Shown here: in pieces, positions 28,301-36,574 of the stretch | Numbering within the stretch: the stretch's first letter is position 1 | How the letters are laid out: every line of letters starts with the position of its first letter | Source: Ectothiorhodospira shaposhnikovii | GTDB taxonomy: Bacteria > Pseudomonadota > Gammaproteobacteria > Ectothiorhodospirales > Ectothiorhodospiraceae | Assembly: GCF_022227765.1 (NCBI RefSeq) | Contig: NZ_JAJMLZ010000007.1 | Span: 124,001 to 188,000, forward strand | Direction of reading: 5' to 3' | DNA: 64,000 nucleotides | Translations under genes and position numbers: made by a program | Notes under the pieces: model-generated | What the model was told of the DNA's origin: nothing | The model's input: only the letters and a program-made list of their open reading frames with translations | The model's database searches: none

Positions 28301-29511
28301 CAGACCGGCTCCAGCACCTCCAGGGCACCGGCGGAGTAAAGCCCCCGGCGGGCCTGGGCCAGGGCATCCAGATCCACGTCGGTGGCATAGATCTGCAGCT
28401 TGAGATCACGGCCGCTGTTGCGCAGGGCCTCGTGCATCAGGATGCCGATGGAATAGGCCTCCTCGCCGGTGGCGCAACCCGGGATCCAGACCCGCAGGGC
28501 CTCTCCGGCGTTTTTTTTCTTCATCAGTGCATCGATGGCCCGCTGCAAGCCCTTGAATGCCGATTCATCCCGGAAAAAGCTGGTGACCAGGATATGCAAC
28601 TCCCGCACCAGTGCCTCGGGTTCATCCGGATGATCATGCAGGTACTCAAGATACTGGAACAGGGAGTTGGCCCCGGTACTGGCCAGGCGACGCTGCAGAC
28701 GACGCAGCATGGTGGCTTCCTTGTACTGGCCGATATCCACGCCGGTACGACTCCTGACCAGTCGCAGGATACGCTCCAGTTCGCCGGGATCCCCCAGATC
28801 CTCGGGACGGGGAGCGTGTCCCGCGGGAAGCTGGTATGCCGTCCGTGACAGGGCATCGGCGATCTCTTCCGGTGTCAGGACGGCATCCGCCATTCCGGTG
28901 GCTACCGCCGCCTGGGGCATCCCGGGATATTTGGCGGTCTGTTCGTCCTGCACGAATACCCTGCCGCCGGCCTGCTTGATGGCGGTGACGCCATCGGCCC
29001 CATCGGAACCGGTGCCGGATAGGATGACCCCCACGGCATGATCGCCCAGTTCGATGGCCAGGGAGCGGAACAGCAGATCCACGGAAGGCTTCGGGATGCC
29101 GCGGGTACTGGTTTCACGCAACCGCAATCGACCATCCTGAAACAATACATTGGAAGCCGCCGGGGTGATGTACAGAGTATCGGGACGAGGCGCCGTGCCA
29201 TCAGACAGGGACAGCACCTTCAGGCGGGTCTCCCGGCCCAGTATCTCCGTCAGCATGCTCTGATAATCCGGCGACAGATGCTGGGCCACCACGTAGGACA
29301 GCCCGGAATGCTCGGGCAAGGTCCGCACCAGACGGCTGAGCGCCTCGATCCCACCGGCCGAGGCACCGATTCCCACCAGGGTCAGCACGGACGGGGCATC
29401 ATCGCCCTTCCCTCCGGAGGGATCGGACGTCGTTTCCACAGCCGGCCCGGTCACACCCGCGGGGGCGGGCTCGGGCGGCGCCGACATCACTGGATGATCA
29501 TCACTTTCCAT
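25327..29511 (-). CDS. CheB-CheR-PAS-histidine kinase-receiver fusion protein
   Basis: The product is about 1394 residues. A CheB methylesterase domain comes first, with the Ser-His-Asp triad in [16 protein letters not shown] and [10 protein letters not shown]. A CheR methyltransferase domain follows ([23 protein letters not shown]). A coiled coil made of repeated NEELQS/NEELET units comes next, then two PAS regions. The transmitter has [22 protein letters not shown] and [12 protein letters not shown], and a terminal receiver domain has [15 protein letters not shown]. Fusions of this kind occur in many proteobacteria as non-chemotaxis sensory hubs. ATG 29511 is preferred because a possible promoter precedes it and the residues before it look unlike protein; a GTG at 29592 is possible. 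Confidence 0.9.
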   Translation of the reverse strand: [1394 protein letters not shown]

Positions 29512-29601
29512 GGAAGATGGAGAAACCCTTTCAACAGTGAACGCTGATGCTATAGGGTTGAGCCCGGGTTTCCAAGCCGCCTGCACGGGCACCGGATGGT
29601 G

Positions 29602-30069
29602 TCAAAGCTGCAGGGCCAGGACAAGGGCATCCTCCCGTCCCCGGTCAGCGGGATAGTAGCGCTTGCGAATGCCCACTTCATTGAATCCCAGGGAACGATA
29701 CAGACCGACTGCCGGTGCATTGGACGGACGCACCTCCAAAAAGACCGTTTCCGCGTGGCGATCACGGGCGATGTCCAGCAACGTCCCGAGCAGATAGCGC
29801 CCGAACCCCTGCCCCTGGCGTTCCGGACGAACGGTGAGATTGAGCACATGACACTCACCCACCGCCAGGGACATGACGCCGTAACCGATCAGTTCACCGG
29901 TGGAGCGGCTGGTCAGGACCCAGCAGGAATAGCCCACCCGCAGGCAATCCCGAAAGATCCCCTCCGACCAGTAATAGGTGTACGCCCTGGGTTCTATCTC
30001 CATGATGGCCTGAAGGTCACCGGCACGCATGGGGCGAAGCTGCAATGGGATCGCGGTCACGGCATTCAC
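29602..30069 (-). CDS. rimI: Ribosomal protein S18 alanine N-acetyltransferase
   Basis: The 155-residue GNAT-fold enzyme has the acetyl-CoA loop RPERQGQGFGRYLL and the RimI-typical LEVRPSNAPAVGLYRSLGF. The N-terminal substrate side is EPRAYTYYWSEGIF. RimI acetylates the N-terminus of S18 (rpsR is at 46148). It starts with GTG overlapping the upstream glycosylase stop in GTGA, so the two are translationally coupled. Confidence 0.93.
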   Translation of the reverse strand: MNAVTAIPLQLRPMRAGDLQAIMEIEPRAYTYYWSEGIFRDCLRVGYSCWVLTSRSTGELIGYGVMSLAVGECHVLNLTVRPERQGQGFGRYLLGTLLDIARDRHAETVFLEVRPSNAPAVGLYRSLGFNEVGIRKRYYPADRGREDALVLALQL

Positions 30070-30800
30070 GGAGATGATGATCGGTGCGGGGTACCGATCT
30101 GGTCAGCGGCACGGGTCATCAAGCGCCGCGCCAGGCACAAATCATCCCAGGCCTTGCGCTTGTCCAGGGGTTTTCTCAGCAGATAGGCGGGATGGTAGGT
30201 GACCACCACGGGAATGCCCTGGTAATTCAGCGGCTGCCCGCGCAGGGCGCCCAGGGCCGCGTCCGTCGCCAGCAGGTTCTGCGCCGCGATCCGCCCCAGG
30301 GCAACGATGACCCGGGGTCGGATCAGGGCAACCTGACCATCCAGGAAGGCCCGACAGGCATCGGCCTCTTCCGGCTTCGGGTCACGGTTGCCGGGCGGAC
30401 GACACTTGAGGATGTTGGCAATGTAGACGCCCTCCCCCCGGGCCAGACCCAGGGCGGCCAGCATGCTGTCCAGCAACTTGCCGGCCCGGCCCACGAAGGG
30501 CTCGCCGCGACGGTCTTCCTCCGCCCCCGGGGCCTCGCCGATGAACAACCAGGGGGCCTGTCGATCACCAACCCCGAACACGGTCCGGGTGCGGCTTGAC
30601 GCCAGTTCGGCGCAGCGGGTGCAGGTCTCAACCTGCCGTGACAGGGTTTCCCAGTCAGGCACCCTGTCGCCGGGGGCATCGGCCTGCCGGGGAACGGGTA
30701 CCGCTTTCGCGGCCAAGGGTGCTTCCACACAGGGAGTACGGGGCACCCATTGCTGGATGCCCATGACCTCAAGATAACGACGCCGAAGCCCCTCTTCCAT
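30066..30800 (-). CDS. Uracil-DNA glycosylase, family 4-like iron-sulfur type
   Basis: The 244-residue protein has the motif [22 protein letters not shown] in the active site and HPAYLLR near the C-terminus. Four cysteines (CTRC near residue 60, then [10 protein letters not shown] and ACRAF) are spaced as in 4Fe-4S family 4 uracil-DNA glycosylases. It would excise uracil from DNA at the start of base-excision repair. A non-conserved N-terminal extension of about 50 residues precedes the domain. It lies 6 bases after leuA and overlaps rimI, so the three genes form one unit. Confidence 0.9.
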   Translation of the reverse strand: MEEGLRRRYLEVMGIQQWVPRTPCVEAPLAAKAVPVPRQADAPGDRVPDWETLSRQVETCTRCAELASSRTRTVFGVGDRQAPWLFIGEAPGAEEDRRGEPFVGRAGKLLDSMLAALGLARGEGVYIANILKCRPPGNRDPKPEEADACRAFLDGQVALIRPRVIVALGRIAAQNLLATDAALGALRGQPLNYQGIPVVVTYHPAYLLRKPLDKRKAWDDLCLARRLMTRAADQIGTPHRSSSP

Positions 30801-30806
30801 GTCGGA

Positions 30807-32357
30807 TCAGACGTCACCGCGCTGGGGGTGAGCGCGACGATCCGGCATCACCAGACGGTTCAGGGCATTGAGATAGGCCTTGGCCGAGGCAATCACGATA
30901 TCCGTGTCCGCACCCTGGCCGTTGACGATGCGCCCCGCCTTTTCCAGCCGGACCGTCACCTCGCCCTGGGCATCGGTACCGCTGGTGATGTTGTTCACCG
31001 AGTAGAGCAGCAACTGGGTGCCGCTGGGCACGATGGTCTCGATGGCCTTGAAGGCCGCATCCACCGGACCGCTGCCCTCGGCCTGGCCGCTGCGCTCGGC
31101 GCCGTCCACGCTGAGGGTGACATTGGCCAGCGGCGTCTCCCCCGTCTCGGAACAGACCCGCATGGACACCAGCTTGAGCTGTTCGCTGTCCATGGCCATG
31201 GTCGCCTCCGACACCAGGGCCTGAAGGTCCTCGTCGAAGATCTCGTGTTTCTTGTCCGCCAATTCCTTGAAGCGGGAAAAGGCCTCGTTCAGTTCCTCCT
31301 CGGCGGTGAACTCGATGCCCAGGTCCTTGAGGCGGGTGCGGAAGGCATTGCGACCGGAGTGCTTGCCCAGCACGATGCGGTTTTCCGACCAACCCACGTC
31401 CTGGGCCCGCATGATCTCGTAGGTATCCCGATGCTTGAGCACCCCGTCCTGATGGATGCCGGATTCATGGGCAAAGGCATTGGCACCCACGATCGCCTTG
31501 TTGGGCTGCACCGGAAAGCCGGTGATGCTGGACACCAGGCGGGAACAGGGCACGATCTGGGTGGTGTCCAGGGTGGTGTCGCAGGGGAAGACATCCTGAC
31601 GGGTACGCACCGCCATGACGATCTCTTCCAGAGCCGCGTTGCCGGCCCGCTCCCCCAGACCGTTGATGGTGCACTCCACCTGACGGGCACCGTTGAGCAC
31701 GGCGGCCAGGGAATTGGCCACGGCCACGCCCAGGTCGTTGTGGCAATGGACCGAGAATACGGCCTTGTCCGAGTTGGGTACCCGTTCGATCAGGTTCCTC
31801 ATCAGCTCGCCGAACTGCTGGGGGATGTTGTAACCCACGGTGTCGGGGATGTTGATGGTCCTGGCACCAGCGTCGATCACCGCCTCGATCACCCGACAGA
31901 GAAAGTCCAGCTCGGAACGGCCCGCGTCCTCGGGGGAGAATTCCACGTTATCGGTCCACTGCCGGGCCCGCTTGACGGCGGCCACCGCCTGGGTGAGCAC
32001 CTCGTCGGGGGACATCTTCAGCTTGTACTGCATGTGGATGGGCGAGGTGGCAAGGAAGGTGTGGATGCGGGCGGAATTGGCCTCCTTGAGGGCCTCGCCG
32101 GCGCGATCGATGTCCACGTCCTTGGCCCGGGCCAGACCGCAGACGGTGCTGTCCTGCACCGCGCGGGCCACCGCCCGCACGGATTCGAAGTCACCGGTGC
32201 TGGCGGCGGGGAAGCCGGCCTCGATGATGTCCACGCGCATCTTTTCCAGCGCCTTGGCGATGCGGACCTTTTCTTCCCGGGTCATGGATGCGCCGGGGCT
32301 CTGCTCGCCGTCGCGCAAGGTGGTGTCGAAGATGAAGAGTTTGTCTTTGCCTGCCAT
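30807..32357 (-). CDS. leuA: 2-isopropylmalate synthase
   Basis: The 516-residue enzyme has the catalytic TIM barrel ([16 protein letters not shown], the metal-binding HCHNDLG, and [13 protein letters not shown]) followed by [15 protein letters not shown]. The C-terminal regulatory domain is complete (about 400-516), so leucine feedback is expected. It condenses acetyl-CoA with 2-ketoisovalerate in the first committed step of leucine synthesis. Its 5' region carries a leucine-rich leader peptide, alternative RNA hairpins and a promoter candidate, indicating attenuation. Confidence 0.98.
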   Translation of the reverse strand: MAGKDKLFIFDTTLRDGEQSPGASMTREEKVRIAKALEKMRVDIIEAGFPAASTGDFESVRAVARAVQDSTVCGLARAKDVDIDRAGEALKEANSARIHTFLATSPIHMQYKLKMSPDEVLTQAVAAVKRARQWTDNVEFSPEDAGRSELDFLCRVIEAVIDAGARTINIPDTVGYNIPQQFGELMRNLIERVPNSDKAVFSVHCHNDLGVAVANSLAAVLNGARQVECTINGLGERAGNAALEEIVMAVRTRQDVFPCDTTLDTTQIVPCSRLVSSITGFPVQPNKAIVGANAFAHESGIHQDGVLKHRDTYEIMRAQDVGWSENRIVLGKHSGRNAFRTRLKDLGIEFTAEEELNEAFSRFKELADKKHEIFDEDLQALVSEATMAMDSEQLKLVSMRVCSETGETPLANVTLSVDGAERSGQAEGSGPVDAAFKAIETIVPSGTQLLLYSVNNITSGTDAQGEVTVRLEKAGRIVNGQGADTDIVIASAKAYLNALNRLVMPDRRAHPQRGDV

Positions 32358-32416
32358 GTTCTGTGACCTCTGCGCGCCGGAGGGGTCCGGGCGCTTGCTC
32401 TCTGGGGGAAATTCTA

Positions 32417-32450
32417 CATGACCCGCACCCGGCCTGGGGCGGATGTCATG
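32417..32450 (-). terminator. leuA attenuator terminator hairpin
   Basis: On the minus strand, CATGAC-AT-CCGC-CCC pairs with GGG-T-GCGG-GTCATG around the loop AGGCC, giving 13 pairs with small bulges, followed by TAGAATTTCC. It lies 60 bases before leuA and 48 bases after the leader stop. GCCTGG and CCAGGC just upstream and within its 5' arm allow a competing antiterminator pairing. The T-tract is short. Confidence 0.55.
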
Positions 32451-32497
32451 GGATCAGCGAACGCGTTTGGCCTCGCCAGGCGTGAGAGAGTGTGCCG

Positions 32498-32551
32498 CTA
32501 GCGCGGCAGTCGCAGCAGGGATAGCAGACGGGCAATGCGGGACGCACGCAT
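32498..32551 (-). CDS. leuL: leu operon leader peptide
   Basis: This 17-residue ORF encodes MRASRIARLLSLLRLPR, with five leucine codons in seven consecutive positions from residues 9 to 15. An AGGAG lies ten bases before its ATG. It precedes leuA by 140 bases, with an attenuator-like hairpin in between. Leucine-rich leaders of this size control leu operons: ribosome stalling at the leucine codons when leucyl-tRNA is scarce favours read-through. The assignment rests on codon content and position. Confidence 0.75.
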   Translation of the reverse strand: MRASRIARLLSLLRLPR

Positions 32552-32584
32552 CCAGGCGCCGCTCCTGGAGGGCGGCGCCTGGAT
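32550..32584 (-). promoter_or_regulatory. Strong RNA hairpin over the leader start
   Basis: ATCCAGGCGCCGC and its perfect complement form a 13-bp stem with a 9-base loop. The 3' arm ends at the leader ATG, and the loop carries the AGGAG sequence. It could time or limit leader translation. The arm also contains GCCTGG, the same hexamer used by the antiterminator region. Confidence 0.5.
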
Positions 32585-32642
32585 CACACCATGTTGTGCG
32601 CGCGGATCGGTCATGGGGGCATGATTTCTGGACTTGGTCTCG

Positions 32643-32671
32643 ACTCTACCAGAGGCTCCACAAGGATGCAA
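32643..32671 (-). promoter_or_regulatory. Candidate sigma-70 promoter of the leu leader
   Basis: TTGCAT and TAGAGT are separated by 17 bases on the minus strand, about 92 bases before the leader ATG. No other promoter was found in this 435-base gap; the part from 32672 to 32792, ahead of folD, shows nothing clear. Confidence 0.45.
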
Positions 32672-32792
32672 AGCCTACCGCAACCATCAACCATTAGCGA
32701 TGCCCCCCCGGGATTGGACGATCAGGACATTCGGTGGGAAAATACCTCCCGTTCCAGAGACATCCGTTCCCCCCTCAGTCAGGACCTCGCCC

Positions 32793-33668
32793 ATGCCCGC
32801 CCGACTCATCGATGGCCGCGCCATTGCCCAGACCGTTCAACAGGAAGTCCGCCAGGCGGTGGAGGCCCGTCTTGCCGCGGGCAAACGGGCCCCCGGACTG
32901 GCCGTGGTGCTGGTGGGAGACGACCCGGCTTCCCATGTCTATGTCCGCAACAAACGCCGCACCTGCGAAGCCATCGGCATGGAATCCCGCTCCGTCGACC
33001 TGCCGGACAATGTCTCCCTGGGAGACCTGCTGGACGTGATCGATGAGCTCAATGCCGACCCCACCGTGGACGGTATCCTGGTCCAACAACCCTTGCCCGG
33101 ACACATCGACACCGAGCAGGTGGTGGAGCGCATGGACCCGGCCAAGGACGTGGATGGCTTTCATCCCTATAACATGGGCCGACTGGCCCTGCGCCTGCCA
33201 CGCCTGCGTCCCTGTACCCCCTATGGCGTGCTGCGACTGCTGGAAGCCACGGGGGAAACCTACAAGGGCCGTCATGCGGTGATCGTGGGCGCCTCCAACA
33301 TCGTCGGCCGTCCCATGGCCCTGGAACTAATGCTGGCGGGGGCCACGGTCACCGTCTGCCATCGCTTCAGCGTCGACACCCCGGAGCATGTGGGACGCGC
33401 GGACATCGTGGTAGCCGCGGCGGGCAAGCCGGGGCTGGTGCGCGGGGACTGGATCAAGCCGGGGGCCACCGTGATCGACGTGGGCATCAACCGGCTGGAG
33501 GACGGCAGCCTGGCGGGAGACGTGGAATTTGATGCGGCGGCGGAACGGGCCGCCTGGATCACCCCGGTCCCCGGCGGCGTGGGGCCGATGACCGTGGCGA
33601 TGCTGATGAAGAACACCCTGCAGGCCTGTGAGGACGCGGAACGGGTGGCCAGCTGTTTCTTGCCCTGA
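32793..33668 (+). CDS. folD: Bifunctional methylenetetrahydrofolate dehydrogenase/cyclohydrolase
   Basis: The 291-residue protein has [13 protein letters not shown] (catalytic lysine region), [29 protein letters not shown], the nucleotide-binding [16 protein letters not shown] and the C-terminal [11 protein letters not shown] signature. It interconverts 5,10-methylene- and 10-formyl-tetrahydrofolate with NADP. The start [12 protein letters not shown] fits the family; a longer in-frame start at 32634 would add 53 unrelated residues. The Shine-Dalgarno is weak. Confidence 0.97.
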   Translation: MPARLIDGRAIAQTVQQEVRQAVEARLAAGKRAPGLAVVLVGDDPASHVYVRNKRRTCEAIGMESRSVDLPDNVSLGDLLDVIDELNADPTVDGILVQQPLPGHIDTEQVVERMDPAKDVDGFHPYNMGRLALRLPRLRPCTPYGVLRLLEATGETYKGRHAVIVGASNIVGRPMALELMLAGATVTVCHRFSVDTPEHVGRADIVVAAAGKPGLVRGDWIKPGATVIDVGINRLEDGSLAGDVEFDAAAERAAWITPVPGGVGPMTVAMLMKNTLQACEDAERVASCFLP

Positions 33669-33687
33669 ACCTATCCCCTCACCCCAA

Positions 33688-33712
33688 CCCCTCTCCCACA
33701 AGGGGAGAGGGG
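33688..33712. terminator. Bidirectional terminator between folD and cysS
   Basis: CCCCTCTCCC and GGGAGAGGGG form a perfect 10-bp stem around ACAAG between convergent genes, followed by CTTTGCTGTTCT. The surrounding sequence resembles a repeated CCCTCTCCC-type intergenic hairpin; a second copy is at 54278. Confidence 0.7.
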
Positions 33713-33725
33713 CTTTGCTGTTCTC

Positions 33726-35108
33726 TCAGCCGCGGCGCCAGGTGGTGCCGCCCGGGCCATCCTCCAGTACCACGCCCTGTTCCTTGAGGACATCCCGAAT
33801 CCGGTCCGCCTCGGCAAAATCCTTGCGCCGACGGGCCTCCAGACGGGCCTCGATCTGGGCCTGGATCTCGGCCTCGTCCGGTCCCTCGCCAGCCCCTCCC
33901 TGCAGATAGGCATCCGGGTCCGACCCCAGAATCCCCAGCACCCCGCCCATTTCCCGAAGCAATCCGGCCAGACGCCCCGCCGCTTCCGGCTGACTGTCCC
34001 GCAGACGGTTCACCTCATGGGCGATGTCGAACAGCACCGACAACGCCACCGGCGTGTTGAAGTCATCCTGCATGGCGGCATCGAACCGGCTCCGGAACGG
34101 CGCCCCCTCCCCTTCCGGCGGCAGCGGCGCCACCCCCCGCAAGGCGGTGTACAGACGGTTCAGGGCGGCACGGGCATTGTTGAGGGGCTCGTCACTGTAG
34201 TTGAGCGGGCTACGATAGTGACTGCCCAGGATGAAATACCGCACCTCCTCGGGCCGGTAATGCGCCAGCACTTGGCGCACGGTGAAGAAATTGCCCAGGG
34301 ATTTGGACATCTTCTCCTCGTTCACCCGCACGAAACCGTTGTGCATCCAGTAATTCACATAGTGTTCGCAGGAGGCCGCCTCGCTCTGGGCGATCTCGTT
34401 CTCATGGTGGGGGAACTGCAGATCCTGCCCGCCCCCATGGATGTCGAAATGATGTCCCAGATAATGGGTGGACATGGCCGAGCATTCGATATGCCAGCCG
34501 GGCCGCCCCGGTCCCCAGGGCGAGTCCCAGGCCGGCTCGCCGGGCTTGGCCGCCTTCCAGAGCACGAAATCCAGCGGATCCCGCTTGGACTCGTCCGGCG
34601 CCACCCGCTCGCCCGCCCGCAGATCCTCGATCCGCTTGCCCGACAGCTTGCCGTACCCATCGAACAGGGAGACGCTGTAATACACGTCCCCGTTATCCCC
34701 CGCATAGGCAAAGCCCCGCCTGAGCAGGGTGCCGATCATGTGCAGGATGTCGTGGATGTGGGCCGTGGCCCGGGGCTCGAAGCTGGGACGCGCCACCCCC
34801 AAGGCATCGGCGTCCTCGTGCATGGCCTGGATGAAACGGTCGGTCAGGGCCTCGATGGATTCACCGTTTTCCGCCGCTCGGCGGATGATCTTGTCATCGA
34901 TGTCCGTGATGTTGCGCACATAGGTCACCTCATAGCCCAGCGCCTTGAGGTAGCGGTAGACCACATCGAACACCACCAGCACCCGGGCATGGCCCAGGTG
35001 ACAGTAGTCATACACCGTCATGCCGCAGACATACATGCGCACCTTGCCGGGTTCCATGGACTGGAACGGGTCCTTGCGACGGGTGAGGGTGTTGTAGATA
35101 TGGAGCAT
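33726..35108 (-). CDS. cysS: Cysteinyl-tRNA synthetase
   Basis: The 460-residue class I synthetase has [18 protein letters not shown] (zinc cysteine and HIGH-like HLGH), the zinc-binding WHIECSAMS and [15 protein letters not shown], and EKMSKSLGN for the KMSKS loop. The C-terminal helical anticodon-binding domain is complete. The length matches E. coli CysS (461). It is divergent from ppiA. Confidence 0.98.
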   Translation of the reverse strand: MLHIYNTLTRRKDPFQSMEPGKVRMYVCGMTVYDYCHLGHARVLVVFDVVYRYLKALGYEVTYVRNITDIDDKIIRRAAENGESIEALTDRFIQAMHEDADALGVARPSFEPRATAHIHDILHMIGTLLRRGFAYAGDNGDVYYSVSLFDGYGKLSGKRIEDLRAGERVAPDESKRDPLDFVLWKAAKPGEPAWDSPWGPGRPGWHIECSAMSTHYLGHHFDIHGGGQDLQFPHHENEIAQSEAASCEHYVNYWMHNGFVRVNEEKMSKSLGNFFTVRQVLAHYRPEEVRYFILGSHYRSPLNYSDEPLNNARAALNRLYTALRGVAPLPPEGEGAPFRSRFDAAMQDDFNTPVALSVLFDIAHEVNRLRDSQPEAAGRLAGLLREMGGVLGILGSDPDAYLQGGAGEGPDEAEIQAQIEARLEARRRKDFAEADRIRDVLKEQGVVLEDGPGGTTWRRG

Positions 35109-35182
35109 CGAGGATTCTGTCTCTGGTTCGTCAGGGGATTGATCTTACCAAGCCGATGGATACGGGGCCATCACCCCGGGCT

Positions 35183-35211
35183 TTGCCCGTCCGCGTGGTA
35201 GCGGCTATCAT
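35183..35211 (+). promoter_or_regulatory. Candidate sigma-70 promoter of ppiA-lpxH
   Basis: TTGCCC and TATCAT are separated by 17 bases, about 40 bases before ppiA in the divergent gap with cysS. Confidence 0.5.
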
Positions 35212-35250
35212 CGCAGATCGTCAACCGGTATCACCGATGGACATCCACCA

Positions 35251-35832
35251 ATGAAATCAATGATTCGACAGCTTGCCCTTAGCCTCACCCTGCTGTCTGC
35301 AACCATGGGAACTCAAGTCATGGCCGAAAACACTGCCCCCAGGGTCACCATCGAGACCACCAAGGGCACCATCGTCCTTGAACTCTACGCCGACAAGGCC
35401 CCCGAGACCGTCGCCAACTTCCTGGCCTATGCCAATGACGGCTTCTATGACGGCACCATCTTCCACCGGGTGATCCCCGGCTTCATGGTCCAGGGTGGCG
35501 GCTTCACCCAGGACATGCAGCAAAAGCCCACCAAGGACCCGATCCGCAACGAGGCCAACAACGGCCTGAGCAACGAAGTGGGCACCGTGGCCATGGCCCG
35601 TACCCCCAATCCCCATTCTGCCACAGCCCAGTTCTTCATCAATGTCCAGCACAACCGTTTCCTGGACTTCACCGCCGAGACGCCCCAGGGCTGGGGCTAT
35701 GCCGTATTCGGCAAGGTGGTGGAAGGCATGGACGTGGTGGAAAGCATCGTTGCCGTGCCCACCGGCAACCATGGCATGCATCAGGATGTCCCCCGGGAAC
35801 CCGTCATCATGACCCGCGTCAGCGCCGAGTGA
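35251..35832 (+). CDS. ppiA: Periplasmic cyclophilin-type peptidyl-prolyl isomerase
   Basis: The 193-residue protein has a signal peptide ([20 protein letters not shown], probable cleavage after VMA before ENT). A bacterial cyclophilin domain follows with [16 protein letters not shown], the active-site arginine in this stretch, and ATAQFFINV. The export signal places it with PpiA rather than cytoplasmic PpiB. lpxH begins 10 bases after its stop. Confidence 0.9.
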   Translation: MKSMIRQLALSLTLLSATMGTQVMAENTAPRVTIETTKGTIVLELYADKAPETVANFLAYANDGFYDGTIFHRVIPGFMVQGGGFTQDMQQKPTKDPIRNEANNGLSNEVGTVAMARTPNPHSATAQFFINVQHNRFLDFTAETPQGWGYAVFGKVVEGMDVVESIVAVPTGNHGMHQDVPREPVIMTRVSAE

Positions 35833-35842
35833 CCCCACGGCT

Positions 35843-36562
35843 GTGAGCGAGACGTTATTCATCTCGGATCTGCATCTGGACAAGGATCGTCCACACAGCC
35901 TGCGGCTCTTCGAAGGTTTTCTGCAAACCCGCGTACCCGGTGCGGACGCCCTTTACATCCTGGGCGACCTGTTCGAGTACTGGGTGGGCGACGATGACCC
36001 GGCGGAACATCTGAGACAGGCCTTCGACCTGCTCAAGTCACTGAGCGACCGGGGCATGCCCCTGTACTTCGTTCACGGCAACCGGGATTTCCTGGTGGGC
36101 GAGGCCTTTGCCCGGCGCTGCGGCTGCCGGCTGCTGGACACGGAGACGGTGGTAGACCTCTATGGTACCCCCACCCTGATCATGCACGGCGACAGCCTGT
36201 GCACCGACGACGTGGACTATATGGCCTTTCGCGCCATGGTTCGGGATCCGAAGTGGCAGGCCGCGTTCCTGGCCCGTCCCCTGCCCCAGCGCCATGCCGA
36301 GGCGGAAGAAGCCAGGGCCCGTAGCCGCTCATCCACCCGCGGCAAGTCCGCGGAGATCACCGACGTGAACAGCCGTGCCGTGGAAGATGCCCTGCGCCGC
36401 CATGGTGTCCACACCCTGATCCACGGCCACACCCACCGCCCCGCCATCCATGATCTCGATTTGGACGGCCACCCTGCCCGCCGCATTGTGCTGCACGACT
36501 GGTACGACACAGGGGGACTGCTGGTGTGCCGCCCGGACGGGATGTCGCTGGGTACCCTTTGA
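35843..36562 (+). CDS. lpxH: UDP-2,3-diacylglucosamine pyrophosphatase
   Basis: The 239-residue calcineurin-like phosphoesterase has metal-binding motifs FISDLHLD, LGDLFEYWVGDDD, HGNRDFL, MHGDSLC and HGHTHRPA. It cleaves UDP-2,3-diacylglucosamine to lipid X in lipid A synthesis at the inner membrane. The start is GTG at 35843. It is coupled to ppiA, as in several gammaproteobacteria, and converges on the HDOD-GAF gene. Confidence 0.95.
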   Translation: MSETLFISDLHLDKDRPHSLRLFEGFLQTRVPGADALYILGDLFEYWVGDDDPAEHLRQAFDLLKSLSDRGMPLYFVHGNRDFLVGEAFARRCGCRLLDTETVVDLYGTPTLIMHGDSLCTDDVDYMAFRAMVRDPKWQAAFLARPLPQRHAEAEEARARSRSSTRGKSAEITDVNSRAVEDALRRHGVHTLIHGHTHRPAIHDLDLDGHPARRIVLHDWYDTGGLLVCRPDGMSLGTL

Positions 36563-36574
36563 GGATTGCGACCG

